From Candidatus Staskawiczbacteria bacterium RIFCSPHIGHO2_01_FULL_39_25 (GTDB lineage Bacteria; Patescibacteriota; Minisyncoccia; Minisyncoccales; Staskawiczbacteraceae), in contig MHOO01000011.1 of NCBI GenBank assembly GCA_001820095.1, positions 102,147-135,226 on the forward strand: DNA of 33,080 nt, read 5' to 3'. Below the pieces are notes generated by a model. The model was not told where the DNA came from and ran no database searches. It saw nothing but the letters and a program-made list of their open reading frames with translations. Below, piece by piece: positions 1 through 7,188 of the stretch. The translations under genes were made by a program, and so were the position numbers. Positions within the stretch are counted from its first letter, which is position 1. Every line of letters starts with the position of its first letter.

Positions 1-2
1 GA

Positions 3-77
3 TACAAAAAGGTAACGCAAAATGTTGGCTTGTGCGCCACCAGGTGTCCTGCGGCAGGAGCGTGCGTGGATTAACGG
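3..77 (+). CDS. possible 3' end of an ORF entering from outside the window (..YKKVTQNVGLCATRCPAAGACVD*)
   Basis: Frame 3 is open from the window edge to TAA at 75-77, just before a terminator; frame 2 is also open to position 90, so the frame is uncertain. Confidence 0.25.
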
Positions 78-90
78 ACTTTCATTCTTG

Positions 91-127
91 AAAAATACGC
101 CCTAGGTTTAAAGGGCGTATTTTTTTA
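91..127. terminator. Rho-independent-type terminator
   Basis: AAAATACGCCCT-aggttta-AAGGGCGTATTTTTTT stem followed by a T-run. Confidence 0.8.
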
Positions 128-152
128 TAAAAAAATGATAACATGAAAGAAT

Positions 153-986
153 ATGGCATTCATGGTAAATATTCTTATATTCTTATTGGGGGTAGCGATA
201 GGCAGCTTTTTAAACTGCGTATTGTATAGATTAGAAATTGGAAAAAGTTTTTTACATGGAAGATCCTATTGTCCCAACTGCAAGCATACGTTAGCTTGGA
301 CAGATTTGATTCCTGTGATTAGTTTTTTATGGTTGCAAGGAAAATGCCGATATTGTGGCAATAGAATATCTCTTCAATACCCCTTGGTGGAAATAGCTAC
401 GGGAATGGTATTCCTGTTAATTTTCAATTTCCAATTTCCAATTTTCAACCAATTTTCAATTATTCAATTTTTAAACTTAACACTTCTCCTGTATGTGGTC
501 AGTTCTTTAATAATTATTTTTGTTTACGACCTGAAGCATTATGTTATTCCCGATAGCGTCTTATTTCCGGCTATAATAGTAGCTTTTTTATATCGTATTT
601 TAGATTTTAGGAATTTGAATTTGTTTAGGATTTCGGATTTCGGATTTTTTATTTCTACCCCTTTGATAAATTATCTTGTCGCCTCGTTTCTGGCAAGTGT
701 CTTTTTTTTATTAATTTTCCTGGTATCAAAGGGGCAGTGGATGGGCTTTGGGGATGTTAAACTGGCCCTTCTTTTAGGCTTTATTTTAGGCTTCCCCAAT
801 ATCTTATTAGGCTTATTCTTGGCTTTCTTGTTTGGTGCTATAATAGGAATAGGATGCATCATATTGGATAAAAAGGGGCTGAAAAGCGAAATGCCCTTTG
901 CCCCCTTTTTAATTGTAGGAACTTTGGTAGCTATGTTCTGGGGGGGACAGATGATTGATTGGTACATCCGTTTCTTAATTTTTTAG
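153..986 (+). CDS. pilD: prepilin peptidase / type IV leader peptidase (A24 family)
   Basis: GSFLNCVLYRL start, CPNCKHTLAWTDLIPVISFLWLQGKCRYC double CxxC, QYPLVE, and GFGDVKLALLLG active-site motif; multi-TM; start could be 162. Confidence 0.93.
   Translation: MAFMVNILIFLLGVAIGSFLNCVLYRLEIGKSFLHGRSYCPNCKHTLAWTDLIPVISFLWLQGKCRYCGNRISLQYPLVEIATGMVFLLIFNFQFPIFNQFSIIQFLNLTLLLYVVSSLIIIFVYDLKHYVIPDSVLFPAIIVAFLYRILDFRNLNLFRISDFGFFISTPLINYLVASFLASVFFLLIFLVSKGQWMGFGDVKLALLLGFILGFPNILLGLFLAFLFGAIIGIGCIILDKKGLKSEMPFAPFLIVGTLVAMFWGGQMIDWYIRFLIF
414..476. repeat. heptad tract (TTTTCAA/TTTCCAA) inside pilD
   Basis: TTTTCAA TTTCCAA TTTCCAA TTTTCAA CCAATTT TCAATTA TTCAATT, period 7, coding NFQFPIFNQFSIIQF. 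Confidence 0.7.
596..652. repeat. heptad tract (TAGGATT/TCGGATT) inside pilD
   Basis: TTTTAGA TTTTAGG AATTTGA ATTTGTT TAGGATT TCGGATT TCGGATT TTTTATT, coding ILDFRNLNLFRISDFGFFI. Confidence 0.7.
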
Positions 987-1011
987 AAAACTAAGAAATC
1001 ATAAAACACAC

Positions 1012-1077
1012 AACATGGAACATAAAAAAAACGAAAAATATAAAAATTGTTCCATGTTCTATGTTCCATGTTCTATG
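1012..1077. repeat. heptad inverted element (GTTCCAT/GTTCTAT)
   Basis: AACATGGAACAT ... GTTCCAT GTTCTAT GTTCCAT GTTCTAT; overlaps the N-terminal extension of the ORF called at 1015. Confidence 0.75.
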
Positions 1078-1626
1078 AAGAAGAGGGGTTTTACGATTAT
1101 AGAATTAATGATAGTTATTTCCATCGTAGGCGCCTTATTGGGTATTGTAATCTCAAATCTCCCCCAGGTGAAACTTCAATTTGCTCTTTCAAGAGTTACT
1201 TATACATTTGCCCAAAATGTAAGGCGGGCGCAAGACTTAGCCTTATCTTCAGTGCCCTATAAAGATTCCAGCGGTCAAGAGCAGGCGGTAAGCGGATACG
1301 GAGTTTTTGTTGATTTGAAAGATGACAAAAAGTATCTTATGTATGCTGATAAGCAGCCGGGAAACCAAAAGTATGGGGGGTCGGATTATATTGTTGAAAC
1401 CATTGATTTTAGTTCAGATGAACCGGGGGTCATTATTAAAGAATTGCGCAAGGTTAATAGTCAAAACAAAGCAAGTATTAATTTCAACCCTCCTAATCCC
1501 GATACCGCTATAGAAAATTTAAATCTGGGTGAAAATGCCATAGAAGTGGTGTTTGCCCTAGCATCTGATCTGGCTATAACAAGGACCGTGTCGGTAAGCA
1601 CATCAGGATTAATAGAAATCAAATGA
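1075..1626 (+). CDS. prepilin/pseudopilin (GspH/FimT-like)
   Basis: MKKRGFTIIELMIVISIVGALLGIV class III signal; start moved from 1015 to 1075 because residues 1-20 of the longer ORF are repeat-encoded. Confidence 0.85.
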   Translation: MKKRGFTIIELMIVISIVGALLGIVISNLPQVKLQFALSRVTYTFAQNVRRAQDLALSSVPYKDSSGQEQAVSGYGVFVDLKDDKKYLMYADKQPGNQKYGGSDYIVETIDFSSDEPGVIIKELRKVNSQNKASINFNPPNPDTAIENLNLGENAIEVVFALASDLAITRTVSVSTSGLIEIK

Positions 1627-2147
1627 ACTCTTTTATCCACAACTCTAAGAAAAATGGCTTTACGATGATTGAGCTAATCATTACCATTGCCATTTTGTCA
1701 TTTGGAATTATTGGGGTGTACACCGCTTTTAACCCTATTGCTTCATTGACCTATACTATTGCTTTGCGTTTTAATGCAGCTTATCTTGCCCAAGAAGGCT
1801 TGGAAATTGTAAGAAACCTTAGGGATAATAATTTTATAGAAGAGGTGGAATGGTCTGAAGGCCTTTTAATCTGTGAAATAGGGTGCCAGGCGGATTATAA
1901 AACGGGAACTTCTGTCCAAACCCCTGAAAATGCCTTAAAAGCCTATGACGACAACACTTTTTTATCATTGAATCAAGACGGTTTTTATGGTTACGATGCA
2001 GGAGGCACGGTTACAAAGTTCAAGAGAAAAATAACCATACACCGGGTGTCGGGTGATGTTCTAAAGGCGAGCGTAGTAGTTACATGGAATTATAATGGAG
2101 TCCCCTATAGTTTTGATGCCGCAGAGTATCTGTATAATTGGTACTAA
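1623..2147 (+). CDS. prepilin/pseudopilin (PilV/GspI-like)
   Basis: KKNGFTMIELIITIAILSFGIIGVYTAF N-terminal methylation motif; overlaps the previous stop (ATGA). Confidence 0.85.
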   Translation: MNSFIHNSKKNGFTMIELIITIAILSFGIIGVYTAFNPIASLTYTIALRFNAAYLAQEGLEIVRNLRDNNFIEEVEWSEGLLICEIGCQADYKTGTSVQTPENALKAYDDNTFLSLNQDGFYGYDAGGTVTKFKRKITIHRVSGDVLKASVVVTWNYNGVPYSFDAAEYLYNWY

Positions 2148-2150
2148 GTA

Positions 2151-2181
2151 ACAATTAACATTTGACCATTGACATTTAACT
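2151..2181. repeat. heptad tract B1 (ACATTTG dialect)
   Basis: ACAATTA ACATTTG ACCATTG ACATTTA AC, ending 2 nt before the next start codon. Confidence 0.8.
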
Positions 2182-2182
2182 T

Positions 2183-2557
2183 ATGAAAAAGTTTAGATTT
2201 AGGCAATTTCAGATTTATAAAGATAGTTTGCAATTTCAAAAAGAGCTAAAAGATTTAAGTAGGAAGAAATTCCCAAAAGAAGAACAATTTTGTTTAACAT
2301 CTCAACTATGGCGTGCCTTAGATTCTATTATTTTAAATATTGCAGAAGGCACAGATAGGGGGACTGACAAAGATTTTGCACATTTCTTAAATAATTCTCA
2401 CACATCACTTAACGAAGTAGTGGCCTGTTTAGATTTAGCTTTAAATAATAAGTATATTTCCGAAAGTGAGAATAGTACCTACTTGGTAAAAGCAGAAAAT
2501 ATTGCAAATCAAATTACAGCTTTTCGAAGGAAGTTATTAAAAGATCCCACAAAGTAA
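2183..2557 (+). CDS. four helix bundle protein (23S rRNA intervening-sequence protein family)
   Basis: FRQFQIYKDSLQFQKELKDLSRKKFPKEEQFCLTSQLWRALDSIILNIAEGTDRGTDKDFAHFLNNSHTSLNEVVACLDLA: family-typical 'L..Q..RA..SI..NIAEG' pattern. Confidence 0.88.
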   Translation: MKKFRFRQFQIYKDSLQFQKELKDLSRKKFPKEEQFCLTSQLWRALDSIILNIAEGTDRGTDKDFAHFLNNSHTSLNEVVACLDLALNNKYISESENSTYLVKAENIANQITAFRRKLLKDPTK

Positions 2558-2604
2558 CAATGAACTGTTAGTAACAATATGTGTGATAAAAATCAAAAAC
2601 AAAC

Positions 2605-2690
2605 TTTCAATTGCCAATTGTTAATTGTTAATTATTTCCGCCAAAGGCGGAACTGGTTAAATGTTAAATGTCAAATGTCAAATGTCGGCG
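2605..2690. repeat. heptad tract B2 plus small GC hairpin
   Basis: CAATTGC CAATTGT TAATTGT TAATTAT, TTCCGCCaaaGGCGGAA, GTTAAAT GTTAAAT GTCAAAT GTCAAAT; opposite orientation to B1. Confidence 0.8.
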
Positions 2691-3265
2691 AAAGGGGGTT
2701 TTCGTTGTTAGAGCTTGTTATTGTGCTTGCAATATTCATGGTGGCAATAACCACGGCCGTAAGTATTTTTGCGTCCATAGTAAGCCAGCAAAGAAGAATA
2801 TTAGACGAGGAAGAACTCTTGAGCCAAGCAAGTTATGCCTTAGAGTATATGTCCAGAGCTATTAGAGCGGCGGTAAAAGATGATACAGGCAGTTGCCTAG
2901 GCGACAGCAATATAGGATATAATTATGTGCTTACCAATTATGATTCTGCGTCGGGTTTTTATGAAGGCATAAAATTTATTAATCAATCCAATAGTAATGC
3001 CTGCCAGGAATTTTTCATTGATCTTGACGGGGCTTTAAAAGAAATAAAAAATGCTGGTTCAGCCCAAAGCATACTATCAAATGCCTACAATATAAAATAT
3101 GGCAGGTTTATTTTAAATGGCGATAAAAATGTCCAGGGATCGTCTCCGGACGACTTAGTTCAGCCGAGGGTAACCATCCTATTAAATATACAAACTAAGG
3201 CGCAAAATCCCCAAGAAAAAATAATACAAACAACCATTTCCCAAAGAAACTTAAATGTGCAATAA
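2675..3265 (+). CDS. prepilin/pseudopilin (PilW/GspJ-like)
   Basis: MSNVGERGFSLLELVIVLAIFMVAITTAVSIF; the ATG at 2675 lies in heptad repeat B2; the longer ORF from 2579 is repeat-derived. Confidence 0.8.
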   Translation: MSNVGERGFSLLELVIVLAIFMVAITTAVSIFASIVSQQRRILDEEELLSQASYALEYMSRAIRAAVKDDTGSCLGDSNIGYNYVLTNYDSASGFYEGIKFINQSNSNACQEFFIDLDGALKEIKNAGSAQSILSNAYNIKYGRFILNGDKNVQGSSPDDLVQPRVTILLNIQTKAQNPQEKIIQTTISQRNLNVQ

Positions 3266-3743
3266 AAGCATGCTAAATCATCATCAACGGGGGGTATCTT
3301 TGGTAGTTACGTTTCTCATCATGACCATTATGCTTTCTATCGTATTAAGCGTAAGCATTATTTTAGTAAGCCAGATTAAAGTCATACGGAATATAGGCAG
3401 TTCAGTTTCGGCATTTTATGCCGCTGAGACCGGCAACGAAAAAACGCTTTATTTTGATAGAAAGCAAGTGCCTCCGGGGGGGAATCGGGGGCTTTGCAAC
3501 CTCTGCAACGCCTGTACTTCAGATGATTGTATGGGTTGTACCGCTGTGCCTACGGGTCCTCATGGCTGTGATACTGATAGTTGCCTTAATTGCCGGGTTA
3601 TTTATGTATCCGTATTTGATGGAAGAAGTTACCTTGTGGATGCAAATGTTGAAGTCAAATCGGGATCTAATGTATTTACCGTTAATTCAAGGGGATTATA
3701 TAAAGATACCGCAAGGGCCCTTGAAATAAGCTCCAGCGATTAG
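3255..3743 (+). CDS. PilX-like minor pilin with cysteine-rich segment
   Basis: RGVSLVVTFLIMTIMLSIVLSVSIILVSQIKVIRNIGSSVSAFYAAETGNE; eight Cys in CNLCNACTSDDCMGCTAVPTGPHGCDTDSCLNC; start could be 3270. Confidence 0.75.
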   Translation: MCNKSMLNHHQRGVSLVVTFLIMTIMLSIVLSVSIILVSQIKVIRNIGSSVSAFYAAETGNEKTLYFDRKQVPPGGNRGLCNLCNACTSDDCMGCTAVPTGPHGCDTDSCLNCRVIYVSVFDGRSYLVDANVEVKSGSNVFTVNSRGLYKDTARALEISSSD

Positions 3744-3767
3744 TAGTATAGAAAATGCAAGCTTTTC

Positions 3768-5777
3768 ATGAATAAATCAGAAGCTAAAAACAGAATTGAA
3801 AAACTGATAAAAGTTATCAATTACCACCGTTATCTCTACCATGTTCAAGACCGCCAAGAGATTTCCGATGCCGCATTAGACTCTTTAAAAAAAGAGCTTT
3901 TTGATTTAGAGCAGCAGTACCCAGACCTTGTAGCCTCTGATTCGCCGACCCAGCGGGTTGGCGGAGAGCCTTTAAAAGATTTTAAGAAAGTGCGGCATGC
4001 CAAGAGGATGCTTTCGCTTAATGATGTTTTCTCAAAAGAGGATTTTTACCGCTGGCACGAAAGAATCTCAAAATTATTAACAGAACAGGAAAGAAGCCAA
4101 TTAGATTTTTATTGTGAATTGAAGATAGACGGCCTGGCCATTGAGCTTGAATATAACAACAGCATGTTGGTGCAGGGTTCTACGCGCGGCGATGGCAGCA
4201 TTGGCGAAGATATCACCCAAAACCTAAAAACTGTTGAGTCAATACCATTAAAATTCGAAATTCGAAATTATAAATTCGAAATTCCGCGAACCCTAGTGGT
4301 TCGCGGCGAGGTCTTTATTTCCAAAAAAGGATTTGAGGAAATAAATAAGATCCAAATAAAAAAAGGCTTGCCGCCCTATGCCAATCCTCGGAATATCGCC
4401 GCTGGTTCGGTGCGCCAATTAGATCCTAAAATAACCGCTTCGCGCCATTTGGATTCTTTTGCCTATGATATAGTTACTGATATGGGAATTAAAACCCATC
4501 AGCAGGCGCATACCATGCTAAAAGAATTAGGTTTTAAAACAAATGAGAAAAATCAGTACTGCAAATCTATTGAAGAAGTATTCCATTTTTACGAACAGGT
4601 TGGCAAAATCCGTGAAAAATTAAACTATGAGATTGACGGTATTGTCGTGATAATCAATAACAACACAATCTACGAAAAATTAGGCGTGGTAGGCAAGGCG
4701 CCCCGCGGGGCAGTAGCATTTAAATTTGCCCAAAGCCAAGCAACTACCAAAATAGTAGACATTAAAGTGCAAATTGGCAGGACAGGGGCGCTGACGCCCG
4801 TGGCTGTTTTGCAGCCAGTGCAAGTTTCGGGGATTACCATAAGCCGGGCCACATTGCATAATGAAGATGAAATTAAGCGGCTGGGGCTGAAAATTGGAGA
4901 TACCGTTATTGTAGGCCGGGCGGGAGATGTAATACCTAATGTGGTGAAAGTTTTGCCCGAACTGCGAAATGGCGAAGAAAAGGAATTTGTGATGCCGAAA
5001 ATATGCCCAAGCTGCAATACCAAATTGGAAAAATCAGACACCGAAGCGCTCTGGAGGTGTTCTAATAAAAACTGCTTTGCCCGAAAACGGAGGGCATTTT
5101 ACCACTTTGTTTCCCGAGCCGCATTTAATATAGAAGGGCTCGGCCCTAAAATTATTGACAGGCTATTAGATGAGGGCTTAGTGCAGGACCCCAGCGATTT
5201 ATTTGAATTAAAAGAAGGCGACATGGTGCAGTTAGAGAGGTTTGCAGAAAAATCAGCGGGAAATTTAGTCCAGTCAATTGCCCAAAAAAGAGAAATACTT
5301 TTGCCGAGGTTTATTTATGCCTTGGGGATCAGGAATGTAGGAGCAGAAACAGCCGTAGACTTGGCTAATCATTTTGGATCAATAGAAAAATTGCAGCGTG
5401 CCGCACGAGAAGACTTCCAACATATCTCAAACATCGGGCCTATTGTTGCAAATTCCATTCACGAATGGTTCGGCGATAAGCATAGCGTGAAATTCTTAGA
5501 AAAATTGAAAAAGCACGTAATTATCAAAAATCCAGAAAGAAAAACCACAAGCAAATTATCTGGAAAAATCTTTGTACTGACGGGGGGGTTGGAATCTATG
5601 GAACGGGAACTGGCAAAAGAAAGAATCAGAGCGTTGGGCGGGGAGATTTCAGAATCAGTTTCAAAGACGACAGATTTTGTCGTGGCGGGAAAAGAAGCGG
5701 GGTCAAAGTTGGATAAAGCAAAAAAATTAGGAGTAAGGGTGATTGGAGAAGAAGAGTTTTTGAAGTTAATAGCTTAA
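3768..5777 (+). CDS. ligA: NAD-dependent DNA ligase
   Basis: CELKIDGLAIELEY adenylation motif, four-Cys zinc motif, HhH and C-terminal BRCT (LSGKIFVLTGGLESMERE). Confidence 0.98.
   Translation: MNKSEAKNRIEKLIKVINYHRYLYHVQDRQEISDAALDSLKKELFDLEQQYPDLVASDSPTQRVGGEPLKDFKKVRHAKRMLSLNDVFSKEDFYRWHERISKLLTEQERSQLDFYCELKIDGLAIELEYNNSMLVQGSTRGDGSIGEDITQNLKTVESIPLKFEIRNYKFEIPRTLVVRGEVFISKKGFEEINKIQIKKGLPPYANPRNIAAGSVRQLDPKITASRHLDSFAYDIVTDMGIKTHQQAHTMLKELGFKTNEKNQYCKSIEEVFHFYEQVGKIREKLNYEIDGIVVIINNNTIYEKLGVVGKAPRGAVAFKFAQSQATTKIVDIKVQIGRTGALTPVAVLQPVQVSGITISRATLHNEDEIKRLGLKIGDTVIVGRAGDVIPNVVKVLPELRNGEEKEFVMPKICPSCNTKLEKSDTEALWRCSNKNCFARKRRAFYHFVSRAAFNIEGLGPKIIDRLLDEGLVQDPSDLFELKEGDMVQLERFAEKSAGNLVQSIAQKREILLPRFIYALGIRNVGAETAVDLANHFGSIEKLQRAAREDFQHISNIGPIVANSIHEWFGDKHSVKFLEKLKKHVIIKNPERKTTSKLSGKIFVLTGGLESMERELAKERIRALGGEISESVSKTTDFVVAGKEAGSKLDKAKKLGVRVIGEEEFLKLIA
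4251..4285. repeat. AAATTCG heptad tract inside ligA
   Basis: AAATTCG AAATTCG AAATTAT AAATTCG AAATTCC, exact period 7, coding KFEIRNYKFEIP. Confidence 0.85.
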
Positions 5778-5792
5778 ATTTGAAGTTAAAAA

Positions 5793-6896
5793 ATGAATAC
5801 TTTTTTATCTCATCTCAAAAAACTAGACTGGGTTCTTATTGCTTCTGCTATCATCATAACCTGTTTTGGGTTGGCGGCTATTTACAGCACATCGCTTGCG
5901 AAGAATAATTTTTTGAATTTTGAAAAACAGCTTGTTTTTTTTGCAGCAGGTTTTATATTAATGCTGGCTGTCAGCTTTTTTGATTATCGGATTTTAAGGA
6001 ATAATTCTTACCTGATTCTTATTCTTTATTTTATCTGCCTGCTATTGCTGGCCGGCCTGCATTTTTTTGCCCCGGATATCCGGGGAACCAGGGGCTGGTA
6101 TAAGATAGGGCTTTTGTCGCTTGACCCAATTGAGCCAACGAAAATTATCTTGATTATTTTGCTGGCAAAATACTTTTCCATGAGGCATGTGGAAATGTAT
6201 AAATTCAGGCATATTATCCTGTCGGGCTTATATATCCTTCTGCCTGCTATATTAATCTTTATAAAACCTGATTTAGGGGGCGTAATGGTGCTGGTCATCA
6301 TGTGGCTGGGGATCTTAATGGTTTCAGGAATCAAGATAAAACACTTTTTAATCCTTTTGCTCTGTTTTATGGTAACCGTAACCTTTGCCTGGAATCTTTT
6401 GCTTAAAGATTACCAAAAAGGAAGGATTATCGCTTTTATTTTTCCCTACGACGTTTTAGGAGGGTCATGGAGCCAGACGCAGACAAAAATTTCCATTGGA
6501 TCTGGAAAAATTTTTGGCCAGGGACTTGGCCAGGGCTCTCAAGTGCAGTATGGATTCCTGCCAGAACCCCATACCGATTTTATTTTTTCTGTCATTGCCG
6601 AGGAGTGGGGAGTTGTCGGCATGTCTGTTTTTTTTATTACCTACCTGGTGCTCATCTGGCGCATCTTGAAAATAGCCATTGCATCTGATTCAAACTTTCC
6701 CCGTTTGTTCGCGGTAGGCTTTTCCATTATATTAATAACCCAGTTCACCATTAACATTGGTATGAACCTTTCTATGCTTCCGGTTGTGGGAATTTATCTG
6801 CCTCTCGTAAGCTATGGAGGGTCAGGGTTAATAGCCAACTTCATTTCCTTGGGAATTTTGCAGAGCATCCATACCAGAACCGGCAGTTATGCTTGA
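5793..6896 (+). CDS. rodA: RodA/FtsW-family peptidoglycan polymerase
   Basis: GLAAIYSTSL, GTRGWYKIG, EPTK, LPEPHTDFIFSVIAEEWG, PLVSYGGSGLIANFISLGIL. Confidence 0.93.
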   Translation: MNTFLSHLKKLDWVLIASAIIITCFGLAAIYSTSLAKNNFLNFEKQLVFFAAGFILMLAVSFFDYRILRNNSYLILILYFICLLLLAGLHFFAPDIRGTRGWYKIGLLSLDPIEPTKIILIILLAKYFSMRHVEMYKFRHIILSGLYILLPAILIFIKPDLGGVMVLVIMWLGILMVSGIKIKHFLILLLCFMVTVTFAWNLLLKDYQKGRIIAFIFPYDVLGGSWSQTQTKISIGSGKIFGQGLGQGSQVQYGFLPEPHTDFIFSVIAEEWGVVGMSVFFITYLVLIWRILKIAIASDSNFPRLFAVGFSIILITQFTINIGMNLSMLPVVGIYLPLVSYGGSGLIANFISLGILQSIHTRTGSYA

Positions 6897-6921
6897 CATT
6901 TTTAATGGGAAATACTAGGAT
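6893..6921 (+). promoter_or_regulatory. candidate sigma70-type promoter for rpoB
   Basis: TTGACA (6893-6898, overlapping the rodA stop) -17 nt- TAGGAT. Confidence 0.4.
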
Positions 6922-7030
6922 AAAGATATATAAAAAGAAGTGGCCACTTTACTCTAGTTAAAACTTAAAACCTTCGCCGGTTATTTTTTGATGCAAACCG
7001 ATTTTTTTGTCTGTTAAAAAATTGGCGGAG

Positions 7031-7064
7031 GCAATACCCTAGATCATATCAGGGTATTTTGTGT
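7031..7064. terminator. hairpin in rpoB leader (terminator/attenuator-like)
   Basis: AATACCCT-agatcatatc-AGGGTATTTT. Confidence 0.45.
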
Positions 7065-7081
7065 TTATATTTAAAAGAATA

Positions 7082-7184
7082 TAGAATCTTGTAGCTGGAA
7101 TCTTGAATAGAATATTGAATTTGGAATCAAAAATTCCTATTCTCACTTTAATTCTAAATTCAAGATACAAGATTCAAGATTCTC
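7082..7184. repeat. ATCTTGA-dialect inverted heptad element, copy A1
   Basis: AGAATCTTGTAGCTGGAATCTTGAATAG... / ...AAATTCAAGATACAAGATTCAAGATTCT. Confidence 0.85.
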
Positions 7185-7188
7185 TCAT

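Noticed and set aside
1047-1262. ORFs 1047-1262, 1322-1513, 2668-2865, 3418-3729 and 6467-6688 in alternative frames
   Set aside because: Overlap confidently identified pilin or rodA coding sequence in other frames.
2183-2557. Diversity-generating retroelement accessory (Avd)
   Set aside because: Family resemblance only; no reverse transcriptase or template/variable repeat pair recognised in the window.
2579-2674. N-terminal extension MCDKNQKQTFNCQLLIVNYFRQRRNWLNVKCQ on the pseudopilin
   Set aside because: Encoded by intergenic repeat B2 and incompatible with a short prepilin leader; start reassigned to 2675.
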